Shown here: piece by piece, positions 8,042 through 15,821 of the stretch
Numbering within the stretch: position 1 is the first letter of the stretch
Layout of the letters: the number at the start of each line of letters is the position of its first letter
Source: Anabaena sp. UHCC 0187
Lineage (GTDB): Bacteria > Cyanobacteriota > Cyanobacteriia > Cyanobacteriales > Nostocaceae
NCBI RefSeq assembly: GCF_009712035.1
Contig: NZ_VILB01000025.1
Span: forward strand, 1 to 39,081
Direction of reading: 5' to 3'
DNA length: 39,081 bases
The notes under the pieces: generated by a model
Database searches by the model: none
What the model was told of the DNA's origin: nothing
Seen by the model: only the letters and a program-made list of their open reading frames with translations
Made by a program: the position numbers and the translations under genes

Positions 8042-8232
8042 TATTAATATTTAACTGTCTGAATCAGGATATCCAGGATTAAAGGATTAACAGGATTGTA
8101 TTTGAGTTTGATATTCTGGAATATTTGAATTAGCGCAATTTCATAAAATGTAGATGAATATTAAAAAACATCCTGTACATCTTCAAATCCTGGACATCCT
8201 GATATGGCTTGCGCCACGCTACGCTATCAGAC
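8042..8232. repeat. Long hairpin repeat, copy 2, interrupted
   Basis: The left arm (8055-8096) and middle match copy 1. The right arm is interrupted between 8203 and 8227 by a GC-rich ~23-bp piece and then resumes with TCAGAC. Homology to copy 1 extends left past the arm, through ATTAATATTTA and GATGCACCG, to the vapC stop codon. Confidence 0.85.
8204..8226. repeat. Small dispersed repeat inserted in hairpin copy 2
   Basis: About 23 bp reading ATGGCTTGCGCC then ACGCTACGCTA, much richer in GC than its surroundings and absent from the other copies of the hairpin. It resembles the very small mobile repeats (SDR-type) reported in Nostoc genomes. A related sequence lies inside a gene at 36608-36633. 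Confidence 0.75.
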
Positions 8233-8295
8233 AAAATGCAATTTCATAAAATATAGATGAATATTAAAAAACATCCTGTACATCCTGATTCTGAC
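8233..8295. repeat. Shortened tandem right-arm unit after copy 2
   Basis: Repeats the right part of the element (ATAGATGAATATTAAAAAACA, CATCCTGTACATCCTGATTC) but lacks about 16-18 bases between two ACATCCT direct repeats, as expected from slippage or recombination between them. Confidence 0.75.
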
Positions 8296-8324
8296 ATTCT
8301 TTCAAATTTCATGCTATTATTTAT

Positions 8325-8330
8325 TATAAT
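8325..8330 (+). promoter_or_regulatory. Putative -10 box of the yefM-yoeB operon
   Basis: TATAAT 20 bases before the ATG at 8351. No canonical -35 hexamer was found. YefM family proteins normally repress their own promoter, so an operator may overlap it. Confidence 0.4.
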
Positions 8331-8350
8331 GTAATCTCAAAATAAAGATT

Positions 8351-8587
8351 ATGATTTCAATTAATCAAGCAAAACAACAATTACAGGATTTAATTGATTC
8401 AGTCAATCAGTCTCATCAACCTATTGTCATTGCAGGAGACAATAGCAACGCAGTCTTATTATCTGAAGCAGACTGGAAATCTATCCAAGAAACACTATAT
8501 TTACTTTCTATTCCAGGAATGAGGGAATCAATTAAAGAAGGATTAGCAACACCAATAGAAGAATGTGATGAGGAATTAGAGTGGTAA
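8351..8587 (+). CDS. yefM: Antitoxin of the Phd/YefM family
   Basis: A 78-residue protein whose N-terminus (MISINQAKQQLQDLIDSVNQ, then PIVIAGDNSNAVLLSEADW) is the classic Phd/YefM fold. It acts as DNA-binding autorepressor and neutralises the toxin through its C-terminal helix (about 50-78). The downstream toxin gene overlaps its end by seven bases, giving translational coupling. Length and motif order are standard. Confidence 0.92.
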   Translation: MISINQAKQQLQDLIDSVNQSHQPIVIAGDNSNAVLLSEADWKSIQETLYLLSIPGMRESIKEGLATPIEECDEELEW

Positions 8588-8847
8588 ATTGGAATTTAGT
8601 TTATACTAAACAAGCTCAGAAAGATGCTAAAAAATTGGCTGCGACTAATTTAAAATATAAAGCACAAAGCTTACTTGATATTATTCAAATCAATCCGTTT
8701 CAAAATCCCCCACCTTATGAGAAATTAGTAGGAGATTTAGAAGGTGCATATTCACGACGGATTAATATTCAACATCGTTTAGTATATGAAGTGATTGAAT
8801 CGGAAAATACGGTGAAAATTTTACGAATGTGGACTCATTATGAATAG
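8581..8847 (+). CDS. yoeB: Txe/YoeB family mRNA interferase toxin
   Basis: An 88-residue RelE-fold toxin that cleaves mRNA at the ribosomal A site. The YoeB catalytic residues align well: Glu47 (YEKLVGDL), Arg66 (INIQHRLVY) and His86 near the C-terminal WTHYE. The start is a GTG at 8581 inside the end of yefM; this is the only start giving the full N-terminal strand (VNWNLVYTKQAQKD). Repeat copy 3 starts directly after its stop codon. Confidence 0.92.
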   Translation: MVNWNLVYTKQAQKDAKKLAATNLKYKAQSLLDIIQINPFQNPPPYEKLVGDLEGAYSRRINIQHRLVYEVIESENTVKILRMWTHYE

Positions 8848-9013
8848 TATATTTAACTGTCAGAATCAGGATAACCAGGATTAAAGGATTAACAGGATTG
8901 TATTTGATGTTGACATTCTGGAATATTTGAATTAGTCCAATTTTTGAGGCTGTAGATCAATATTAAAAAAACATCCTGTACATCCTCAAATCCTGTGCAT
9001 CCTGATTCTGACA
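8848..9013. repeat. Long hairpin repeat, copy 3
   Basis: The left arm (8857-8898) and right arm (8972-9013) pair as in copy 1, with a conserved middle. This copy has no extra tandem unit and no insertion, so it may be closest to the basic element of about 155-165 bp. It fills the gap between the convergent yoeB and yhaV genes and could act as a two-way terminator. Confidence 0.85.
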
Positions 9014-9033
9014 AATAATTGCTAAAGTTAAAG

Positions 9034-9531
9034 TTAAATTTCTATATTTACTACTTTTTCTAAACGATTAGATTCAGCTTTTGCTGCTGTGAGGAGAACA
9101 TCCCAATCATCAGGAGGATGATCATTTTCCAGCATTTTTTTGAACACACGGTAAGCATCTGTTTTACTTCCATAAACTCGTTTAGAGTTTTCATCATTAA
9201 CCCAAACGAAAACAATAATTTTACTTTCTTGGTGATAACGAAAAAACAGCCGATACTGTTGAAAAAATTTAGCTCTAAACCAGTGTTTATAATCATTACC
9301 CAAGGTGATTCCTTGACGATATTCTTCCCGTGTGGGATCTTCAGGAATAACTGCAAATGCAAGTTTGGCTATGGCTGCTAAACGTTTGGTAGCATTTTTT
9401 CGATGATAATTTTGAGGATCTTTTTGACGTAAGATTTCAACTTGTGTGAAAAGTTCTTCAAATTGTTCCAAGAAAAGTGAATGAGCAAAAATATTCCACC
9501 CATTGATTACTGGAGGCTGACTTTTAGACAA
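9034..9531 (-). CDS. yhaV: YhaV family ribonuclease toxin
   Basis: A 165-residue protein of the YhaV toxin family, with NGWNIFAHSLFLEQFEEL at the N-terminus and RFFQQYRLFFRYH-like and IIVFVWVNDE strands in the core. YhaV is a RelE-like ribosome-dependent RNase neutralised by PrlF. It starts at a TTG (9531-9529) only two bases after the prlF stop codon, with GAGGATGAG at the end of prlF as ribosome binding site. A weak start coupled to the antitoxin keeps toxin yield low. Length is close to the E. coli protein. Confidence 0.9.
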   Translation of the reverse strand: MSKSQPPVINGWNIFAHSLFLEQFEELFTQVEILRQKDPQNYHRKNATKRLAAIAKLAFAVIPEDPTREEYRQGITLGNDYKHWFRAKFFQQYRLFFRYHQESKIIVFVWVNDENSKRVYGSKTDAYRVFKKMLENDHPPDDWDVLLTAAKAESNRLEKVVNIEI

Positions 9532-9533
9532 AA

Positions 9534-9866
9534 TTACTCATCCTCATCAGACAGTGGTTCATCAAGATTGAACTCAACATCACCAACCAAAGACTGAACA
9601 CGGTTAATCAAATCAGAGTTAATTGCTTGAATATGCTGCGGATTCTTTTTGATATCTTCAGCCAGAAAACTGAGAAACTTTTCTAATACAGGATCATTTT
9701 CTGTTTGCTCAATGCGAGATATAACCACTTCACCATTTGGCTGAATAATGTAACGGATTTTATCGCGTTTATTTAAGCCTAATGCTTTTCTGATATTATC
9801 AGGAACGGTTGTCTGATAGCGGTCAGTGAGAGTAGATTCTGCTTGAAAAGTGAATTTTGCAGCCAT
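9534..9866 (-). CDS. prlF: PrlF family antitoxin (SohA), AbrB-type DNA-binding domain
   Basis: A 110-residue antitoxin. The N-terminal swapped-hairpin AbrB-like domain (STLTDRYQTTVPDNIRKALG, then DKIRYIIQPNGEVVISR) binds DNA, and the acidic C-terminal part (about 60-110) wraps the YhaV toxin. Length matches E. coli PrlF (about 111). It is the first gene of the prlF-yhaV operon, with a TATAAA-like -10 on the minus strand about 16-25 bases upstream of the ATG. It is divergent from rseP. Confidence 0.9.
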   Translation of the reverse strand: MAAKFTFQAESTLTDRYQTTVPDNIRKALGLNKRDKIRYIIQPNGEVVISRIEQTENDPVLEKFLSFLAEDIKKNPQHIQAINSDLINRVQSLVGDVEFNLDEPLSDEDE

Positions 9867-10034
9867 AAGCGTTGTTAATTTTATAAGAAGATTCTATCAC
9901 AAAAGTAATGCAATTGCATTACCGTGTCCAGAGTAGTCCACCTGAAAGAAAACCAACACCGCAAATGGGGTCTGTCTGCCCATTCCCAAACTACAATAAA
10001 GATATATATCCGAATATTTTGATTAATTTGCTCT

Positions 10035-11129
10035 ATGTCAGTTTTAGCAGCGATCGCAGTTTTGGCTATTTTGATCTTAGTACATGAGTCGGGACATTTC
10101 ATAGCCGCCCGTTCTCAAGGTATTTACGCTAACCGTTTCTCCTTGGGTTTTGGTCCGATTCTTTTAAAGTACCAAGGATCAGAAACAGAATACACTATCC
10201 GTGCTTTCCCCTTGGGTGGCTTTGTCGGCTTTCCCGATGATGATCCAGATAGCGAAATTCCCCCCAATGACCCGAATTTGCTGCGTAATCGCCCAGTTTT
10301 AGACCGTGCTATTGTCATTAGTGCGGGTGTAATTGCAAATTTAATCTTTGCGTATTTGATGTTAGCTTTACAATTGGGTATCGTTGGTATCCCCCAAGAA
10401 TTTCAGTATCAACCCGGTGTCCTTGTCAAACCTGTCAATGAACAATCCGTTGCTTACCAAGCAGGAATTCGAGAAGGAGATATTATTCTGGCTGTAAATG
10501 GCCAAGAAATTCCTCTAGGTAAAGACGCAACTACATTATTGACAAAGGAAATTCAAACCCATCCTAATCAAGAAATTGACTTAAAAATTCAACACGAAAC
10601 CCAACAAACTAACCTGAAACTAACTCCTAAGCAGGGTGCTGATGGTAAAGGTCTAGTGGGAATTGAATTAGGCCCCAATGGTAAAGCAATTTATCGCCGT
10701 CCCCAAGATATTTTGGAGATTCTCAAAGTTGCGGCTAATCGTTTTCAACAGTTAGTTGTGGGGACATTCCAAGGTTTTGGGCAGTTAATTACTAATTTTG
10801 GGCAAACGGTAGGACAAGTTTCTGGCCCTGTAAAAATTGTCCAAATTGGCGCACAATTAGCCGCTAGTGATAGCACAAATTTATTTTCTTTTGCGGCAAT
10901 TATTAGTATTAACTTGGCAATTATTAATATTTTGCCACTTCCCGCTTTAGATGGTGGACAATTAGCATTTTTACTCATTGAAGGATTATTTGGTAAGCCT
11001 TTACCTAACAAAATTCAAGAAAGTGTGATGCAAACTGGTTTGGTGTTACTTTTAGGATTAGGTATTTTCCTAATTGTCAAAGAAACAACCCAATTAGAAT
11101 TTATCCAACAATTATTTCAGAAATTGTAA
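10035..11129 (+). CDS. rseP: RIP metalloprotease RseP (site-2 protease)
   Basis: A 364-residue intramembrane zinc protease. The zinc motif HESGH is at residues 17-21 in the first membrane helix and the LDGG motif, with the third zinc ligand Asp, is at about 305-308. One PDZ domain (about 125-205) lies between, with GIREGDIILAVNGQEI. It cuts membrane-anchored proteins such as anti-sigma factors within the bilayer after a first cut outside. The single PDZ and ~360-residue length are normal for cyanobacterial members. No anti-sigma gene is nearby, so the substrate cannot be deduced. Confidence 0.95.
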   Translation: MSVLAAIAVLAILILVHESGHFIAARSQGIYANRFSLGFGPILLKYQGSETEYTIRAFPLGGFVGFPDDDPDSEIPPNDPNLLRNRPVLDRAIVISAGVIANLIFAYLMLALQLGIVGIPQEFQYQPGVLVKPVNEQSVAYQAGIREGDIILAVNGQEIPLGKDATTLLTKEIQTHPNQEIDLKIQHETQQTNLKLTPKQGADGKGLVGIELGPNGKAIYRRPQDILEILKVAANRFQQLVVGTFQGFGQLITNFGQTVGQVSGPVKIVQIGAQLAASDSTNLFSFAAIISINLAIINILPLPALDGGQLAFLLIEGLFGKPLPNKIQESVMQTGLVLLLGLGIFLIVKETTQLEFIQQLFQKL

Positions 11130-11152
11130 ATCCAGTTTTATCAATGGTAATT

Positions 11153-11191
11153 GTAGGGGTTTAGCAGGGTTTAGCAGTGCTAAACCCCTAC
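11153..11191. repeat. Hairpin repeat after rseP, possible terminator
   Basis: GTAGGGGTTTAGCA (11153-11166) and TGCTAAACCCCTAC (11178-11191) are a perfect 14-bp inverted repeat with an 11-base loop. Versions of this palindrome are scattered through cyanobacterial genomes. Its place just after the rseP stop suggests it also ends that transcript, although no T tract follows. Confidence 0.75.
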
Positions 11192-11225
11192 ACCAAATAA
11201 TAATCTTAAATTTAAAATCTCTGAC

Positions 11226-11900
11226 GTGACTCGTAAATCATTAACTAAAAAACAACGGGCTTTAGAAATTCTTGCCCGTATTCAGGATCTTTATCCAGAT
11301 GCAACTTGCTCTTTAGATTATGCAACTCCTGTACAATTGTTAGTAGCAACTATTCTTTCCGCTCAATGTACAGATGAAAGAGTGAATAAAGTTACACCAG
11401 GATTATTTGGGCGATTTCCTGATGCAGAAAGTTTAGCAAATGCAGATTTAACAGAGTTAGAAGAATTGGTACGTTCGACGGGTTTTTATCGCAATAAAGC
11501 CAAGAATATTCAAGGTTCTTGTCGAAAGATTGTCAGTGATTTTAATGCTGTTGTTCCTAATCAAATGGAACAACTTTTAAAGCTGCCAGGAGTAGCACGG
11601 AAAACTGCAAATGTAGTTTTAGCCCATGCTTATGGTATCAATGCTGGGGTGACAGTAGATACTCATGTTAAGCGGTTAAGTCAGCGTTTGGGGTTGACGA
11701 AAAATACCGAACCTGTGGGAATTGAAAAAGATTTAATGAAGTTATTACCCCAACCAGATTGGGAGAATTGGTCAATTAGATTAATTTATCATGGTCGGGC
11801 TGTGTGTAAAGCCCGTTCTCCTGGTTGTGATTTTTGTGAATTGGCTGATTTGTGTGATATGAATTTATCTCAGGCAAAGTCGCAGAGTCCCAGAGTGTGA
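11226..11900 (+). CDS. nth: Endonuclease III (DNA glycosylase/AP lyase)
   Basis: A 224-residue base-excision repair enzyme that removes oxidised pyrimidines and nicks the abasic site. The helix-hairpin-helix LPGVARKTANV carries the catalytic Lys126, followed by VDTHV with the catalytic Asp145. The C-terminal 4Fe-4S cluster ligands are Cys194, Cys201, Cys204 and Cys210 with the standard 6-2-5 spacing. The start is GTG at 11226, which gives the expected N-terminus. All active-site residues are present. Confidence 0.96.
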   Translation: MTRKSLTKKQRALEILARIQDLYPDATCSLDYATPVQLLVATILSAQCTDERVNKVTPGLFGRFPDAESLANADLTELEELVRSTGFYRNKAKNIQGSCRKIVSDFNAVVPNQMEQLLKLPGVARKTANVVLAHAYGINAGVTVDTHVKRLSQRLGLTKNTEPVGIEKDLMKLLPQPDWENWSIRLIYHGRAVCKARSPGCDFCELADLCDMNLSQAKSQSPRV

Positions 11901-12004
11901 TATTTGAGAGTATTGAGTCGTGGAAATTTATATTCTATTTTCCCTACAATTGTGATGAAGGGTGTAGAATGGGGAATGCTGTCTTTCATTAGATTAGGGA
12001 ATTC

Positions 12005-12307
12005 ATGGCGAAGAAGAGTATGATTGAGCGCGAGAAGAAACGCGCCAAGATGGTAGCTAAGTATGCTGACAAGCGGGAAGCACTACTAGAAGAATTCAGA
12101 ACAGCAGGATCTCCCTTGCTGAAGCTAGAAATCCACCGCAAAATTCAACAATTACCCCGTGACAGTGCGCCTACTCGTAAGCACAACCGTTGCTGGTTAA
12201 CAGGTCGTCCTAGAGGCTTTTACCGTGATTTCGGACTATCTCGGAACGTCCTCCGGGAATGGGCCCACGAAGGTCTTTTACCTGGTGTTGTTAAGTCTAG
12301 CTGGTAG
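12005..12307 (+). CDS. rpsN: 30S ribosomal protein S14
   Basis: A 100-residue S14 of the long, zinc-free type typical of cyanobacteria and plastids: it has no CxxC pairs and ends [11 protein letters not shown]. The central [23 protein letters not shown] is diagnostic. It is part of the small-subunit head. As often in cyanobacteria it is not in the main ribosomal protein cluster but stands alone. Confidence 0.97.
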   Translation: MAKKSMIEREKKRAKMVAKYADKREALLEEFRTAGSPLLKLEIHRKIQQLPRDSAPTRKHNRCWLTGRPRGFYRDFGLSRNVLREWAHEGLLPGVVKSSW

Positions 12308-12488
<181 letters not shown>

Positions 12489-12818
12489 TTATTGCCCACA
12501 GCAATGATCAATTCCCAAGCTGTCTAAGAGTAGATCGCTAACGGCGTTGGCGATCGCAAACTCTCCAAAAAAGCTTTTAGAAAAATCAAATGACTGCATC
12601 TCTGTGACAATGGCAATTACCAGAGAACCTAAGTCATTTTCTCCTTCCATACGTTGTCTCACAAAAATCTGTGATGCCCGCTGGGCTATGTTTTGATTAA
12701 TTGCTTCAGGAATAAACTCTTCATCAAGCCATAGTAGTAAGTTTTGTTGCAACCATTCCCCTTCTTGCAGGGGATTTTCCGAAGGAGGTAGGGTAATGGG
12801 TGGAATTGCTTGAGTCAT
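12489..12818 (-). CDS. Conserved hypothetical cyanobacterial protein
   Basis: A 109-residue acidic protein I cannot assign to a function. I chose the ATG at 12818, giving the N-terminus MTQAIPPITLPPSENPLQEG. The open frame continues upstream to 12977 but that part overlaps the divergent aat gene and looks non-coding. The body is mostly helical (LQQNLLLWLDEEFIPEAIN, QRASQIFVRQRM) with a short tail ending DHCCGQ. There is no signal peptide or membrane segment. It lies divergent to aat with about 117 bases between the starts. Confidence 0.6.
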   Translation of the reverse strand: MTQAIPPITLPPSENPLQEGEWLQQNLLLWLDEEFIPEAINQNIAQRASQIFVRQRMEGENDLGSLVIAIVTEMQSFDFSKSFFGEFAIANAVSDLLLDSLGIDHCCGQ

Positions 12819-12935
12819 GTTTGTATATCTTAAATAGATTTTGCTTACCAAGGTAATCTCAGAAGAACGCAAGAAAATGCACAGTAGCAGCCTATTGCTT
12901 TCACCTGGGGGATTTTTTTGATGATTTACTAAACT

Positions 12936-13511
12936 ATGGAATATGATGTTGCCGCTATTATTCGGGGTTATGCTCAAGGTTATTTTCTCATGGCTGATGA
13001 GAGTAATAACCTGGGATGGTATGGAAGTGAGGAACGGACTTTAATCCCTTTGGATGAACGCTTTCGCTATCCTAAGTCATTACAGCGCGTTCTTAACCAA
13101 GAACGGTTCACAGTAGCTGTGAATCGGGACTTTTTGGGTGTGGTGGCTGGATGTGCTAACCGTGACACAACTTGGATTTCTCCAGAATTAGAAAAGATTT
13201 ATTGGTTACTTTACCAAACTGGTTATGCTTATAGCTTTGAAACTTGGCAAGGTGACAAACTCGCAGGGGGAATTTTAGGCATTGTCATTGGTGGTGCTTT
13301 TATTGGTGAATCTATGTTTTTCGACATTTCTGAAGGTTCTAAAGTGGCAATGGTGAAATTGGTAGAAAGATTGCGGCAAAGGAAATTTGGACTATTTGAC
13401 GCACAAATGATGAATCCTCATTTAGCCAGATTTGGGGCTTATCATGTTAGTGGTCAAGAATATGAAATTTTACTAAAACAAGCATTATCAACTTCTTGCA
13501 CCTTGATTTAA
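12936..13511 (+). CDS. aat: Leucyl/phenylalanyl-tRNA--protein transferase
   Basis: A 191-residue enzyme that adds Leu or Phe from charged tRNA to N-terminal Lys or Arg of proteins, marking them for ClpS-ClpAP decay (bacterial N-end rule). Family hallmarks are [62 protein letters not shown] and [15 protein letters not shown]. It is shorter than the E. coli enzyme (about 234) at the N-terminus, as usual in cyanobacteria. Confidence 0.94.
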   Translation: MEYDVAAIIRGYAQGYFLMADESNNLGWYGSEERTLIPLDERFRYPKSLQRVLNQERFTVAVNRDFLGVVAGCANRDTTWISPELEKIYWLLYQTGYAYSFETWQGDKLAGGILGIVIGGAFIGESMFFDISEGSKVAMVKLVERLRQRKFGLFDAQMMNPHLARFGAYHVSGQEYEILLKQALSTSCTLI

Positions 13512-13583
13512 TTGGTAATTGGTAATTGGTAAAACCTAGACACAAATAGACTTTCCACGCTGTTCCCTGTTCCCTGTCACCTA

Positions 13584-14483
13584 TCATTTAGCAACCCTGC
13601 GAACAGCGAACAAACTACCCATTAATCCGACGCTTGCACCGAAACCTAACAGAATTAGGGGTAAGAGTAAAGTTTGGGAAGTAGTGAGTTGTAAACCGTG
13701 ACGGAGAAATTGGATAAAATCGGGTTGGTTAATTAGTAAGCGGTTAAGAAATTGTTGAGTTAGAGAAATAAAACTCCAAGCCAGCGCCCCACCTAATAAT
13801 CCAAAGGAAATTCCCTGTAAGATAAATGGTAGATAAATCCAAGTGGCAGTTGCTCCCACTAATTGCATAATTTCTATTTCTTGACGACGGGCCATGACAA
13901 TTAAACGGATAGTGGTTGTGGTGACAGCGATCGCCGTTAAAGTTAAAATAATTGTAATTGTTAAAGTAATCCAGTTTAAACCTCGATGCAACTGTGCCAC
14001 CCGTTTCACAGCTTCATCAACATATTGCACCACATTTACCCCCGGTAATTTCGCTAACTGTGTCGCTAAATTTTGGACAACTTGGGGATTGACTGCTTTT
14101 ACCTTCATTTCATCAACTAGAGGATTACCTCCTAGCTGTTGAGTAGCACCATCAATATCAGTTAAACCAAATTCCTTAACTAACTTTGTCCAAGCTTTTT
14201 CTTTAGTAATCATTTCTACCGCTGCCACTTCGGGCATTTTTGTCATCAGTGGTTCGAGATTAAAAGCTTGCACACCTGGTTCTAAATAAACTGATAATTC
14301 TAACTGACTCCCAAATTGGTTCAATAGAGTTTCTACTTGCCAAGATACTTGCAGACTTAACCCAAATAGGAACAGTAACACAGTCACCGTACTAATAGCA
14401 GCCCAATTCATCCATCCTCCCCGTTTTAAGCCCAGAAAGGTTTCTTTGAGTAGGTAATCAAGTTTCGTAAAATATTTAAACAT
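13584..14483 (-). CDS. ftsX: FtsX-like cell division permease
   Basis: A 299-residue inner-membrane protein with the FtsX layout: a cytoplasmic N-terminus, first helix at about residues 27-47, a large periplasmic loop (about 48-170, LELSVYLEPGVQAF), then three helices near 172-195, 218-240 and 268-292 that form the MacB-like permease core. The motif RRQEIEIMQLVGATATWI before the third helix is typical. FtsX with the ATPase FtsE controls peptidoglycan hydrolases at the septum. ftsE is not next to it in this window. Confidence 0.93.
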   Translation of the reverse strand: MFKYFTKLDYLLKETFLGLKRGGWMNWAAISTVTVLLFLFGLSLQVSWQVETLLNQFGSQLELSVYLEPGVQAFNLEPLMTKMPEVAAVEMITKEKAWTKLVKEFGLTDIDGATQQLGGNPLVDEMKVKAVNPQVVQNLATQLAKLPGVNVVQYVDEAVKRVAQLHRGLNWITLTITIILTLTAIAVTTTTIRLIVMARRQEIEIMQLVGATATWIYLPFILQGISFGLLGGALAWSFISLTQQFLNRLLINQPDFIQFLRHGLQLTTSQTLLLPLILLGFGASVGLMGSLFAVRRVAK

Positions 14484-14529
14484 CGCAAATAATTGATAAT
14501 TGACAATTGATAATTAATAAAAATTCTTA

Positions 14530-14566
14530 CCTGTTTCCTGTTCCCTATTCCCTGTTCCCTCCCCAC
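14530..14566. repeat. Tandem heptamer repeat, TTCCCTG/TTCCCTA type
   Basis: Several copies of a heptamer close to TTCCCTG lie between the divergent ftsX and def genes. A shorter run of the same type is at about 13563-13577, just downstream of aat. These are STRR-like sequences. Confidence 0.65.
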
Positions 14567-14614
14567 TAACGATAGAATTGAATTAGATTATTCACCATTA
14601 AGCCATCAAGAACC

Positions 14615-15178
14615 ATGCCCTCTGATATTGCTGTCGAGAAGAAAAAGTTAAAAAATCCACCTTTGCAAATGCACTACTTGGGCGATCGCGTTTTGCGTCA
14701 AGCTGCAAAGCGTGTGACTAAAATAGATGATGAACTTCGCCAAATAGTGCGCGAAATGCTGCAAACTATGTATAGCTCAGATGGCATTGGTTTGGCTGCA
14801 CCTCAAGTTGGTATTAATAAACAACTGATCGTCATTGATTGCGAACCAGATAACCCAGATCATCCGCCATTAGTATTAATTAACCCCACCATTAAACAGG
14901 TTAGCAGTAAGCTCTCTGTGGCTCAGGAAGGGTGTTTGAGTATTCCCAACGTCTATCTAGATGTAAAACGTCCAGAAGTGGTAACAGTCGCCTACAAAGA
15001 CGAGTATGGCCGTCCCCAAACATTAAAAGCTGATGATTTACTTGGTCGCTGTATTCTCCACGAAATGGATCACCTCAATGGCGTGGTATTTGTAGATCGT
15101 GTAGAAAATTCCTTGACTTTAGCCGAGGAGTTATCTAAAAATGGCTTCTCGTACCAAGCAGTCAAACCAGTAGCATAG
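14615..15178 (+). CDS. def: Peptide deformylase
   Basis: A 187-residue metalloenzyme that removes the formyl group from the N-terminal Met of new proteins. The three class motifs are intact: GIGLAAPQVG (57-66), EGCLSIP (105-111, metal ligand Cys107) and HEMDH (149-153, ligands His149 and His153, catalytic Glu150). The N-terminal extension MPSDIAVEKKKLKNPPLQ is common in cyanobacteria. A small membrane-protein gene follows 12 bases after its stop and may be co-transcribed. Confidence 0.97.
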   Translation: MPSDIAVEKKKLKNPPLQMHYLGDRVLRQAAKRVTKIDDELRQIVREMLQTMYSSDGIGLAAPQVGINKQLIVIDCEPDNPDHPPLVLINPTIKQVSSKLSVAQEGCLSIPNVYLDVKRPEVVTVAYKDEYGRPQTLKADDLLGRCILHEMDHLNGVVFVDRVENSLTLAEELSKNGFSYQAVKPVA

Positions 15179-15190
15179 GGTGGTCTAGTA

Positions 15191-15394
15191 GTGTATTTAA
15201 CTCCAAAAAGCGGTTTATTTTTAGGTGGTGCTTGTGTTGCAGCAATAGCGGCTGTTGGTTCAGTTTTTGAACTCAGTTATGGAGAACCAGATTTTGGTTT
15301 CCAAGCCACTGCCATTATCCTAGCTTTGAGCATTCCTCTCACCGCATTCTTTTTTATTGCCGCAGTGAAGGATGCACGAGCTAATATGAAATAA
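15191..15394 (+). CDS. Small conserved cyanobacterial membrane protein
   Basis: A 67-residue protein with two predicted membrane helices (about residues 9-28 and 37-59) joined by a short loop rich in Glu and Asp, and a basic tail (KDARANMK). I do not know its function. The start is GTG at 15191, 12 bases downstream of def, so it probably shares the def transcript. The positive-inside rule suggests both ends face the cytoplasm. Confidence 0.7.
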   Translation: MYLTPKSGLFLGGACVAAIAAVGSVFELSYGEPDFGFQATAIILALSIPLTAFFFIAAVKDARANMK

Positions 15395-15550
15395 GCATCA
15401 GGTATATGAAAAAGGTAAGAGGATGAATGAGGAATGCACACTTCACCCTTTTACCTTTTATTTTTTACTAAGTAATGGGACACCATCAAGAAAAATTACA
15501 GCAAATTGCTTGATTAGGTTAAAAATCGGAAAAAAACCACTCAACTACGC

Positions 15551-15556
15551 TATAAT
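15551..15556 (+). promoter_or_regulatory. Putative -10 box of the second vapBC operon
   Basis: TATAAT 32 bases before the antitoxin ATG at 15589. No clear -35 box at the right spacing. Confidence 0.4.
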
Positions 15557-15588
15557 AAATGCTCTCTATACTTCAATAATAACTAATT

Positions 15589-15804
15589 ATGAAAAAAATA
15601 GAAATAGAACTAGATCAAGAAACTTATGACAAAATCCAACAATTAACTCAGACTAATCATTGTCAAATTTCAGACTTAATTAAAGCCATGATTGAGCAAT
15701 TGACTCAACCAGAGATTCTCAACGATTCATTTATTGGCAAATGGTCAGATGATGCAGAATTAGTTGATGAACTGATTGAAGATATGTTAAAACATCGAAC
15801 CTAA
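15589..15804 (+). CDS. VapB-like antitoxin of the second PIN module
   Basis: A 71-residue protein starting MKKIEIELDQETYDKIQQL, a strand followed by helices (HCQISDLIKAMIEQL) that fits a ribbon-helix-helix DNA-binding fold. The acidic C-terminus (WSDDAELVDELIEDMLKHRT) is a typical toxin-neutralising tail. A PIN-domain toxin follows 17 bases downstream. The role is inferred from fold and gene order. Confidence 0.8.
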   Translation: MKKIEIELDQETYDKIQQLTQTNHCQISDLIKAMIEQLTQPEILNDSFIGKWSDDAELVDELIEDMLKHRT

Positions 15805-15821
15805 AAAATGCTAAATTAACA

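Larger units (their letters stand above)
8013..8350. other. Repeat-filled gap between the first and second toxin-antitoxin modules
   Basis: No gene is visible. The gap is almost wholly made of hairpin repeat copy 2, a nested ~23-bp insertion, a shortened tandem right-arm unit and a likely promoter (TATAAT at 8325-8330) for the next operon. Confidence 0.7.

Noticed and set aside
8204-8226. Insertion sequence remnant
   Set aside because: Too short to be an IS end pair and no transposase trace; it fits a small dispersed repeat better.
12819-12977. Upstream extension of the hypothetical gene at 12489
   Set aside because: It runs into the divergent aat gene and its translation lacks the character of the rest of the protein.
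15423-15629. 68-codon open frame upstream of the second vapBC module
   Set aside because: It covers the likely promoter (TATAAT at 15551) and overlaps the antitoxin start in another frame; no domain.
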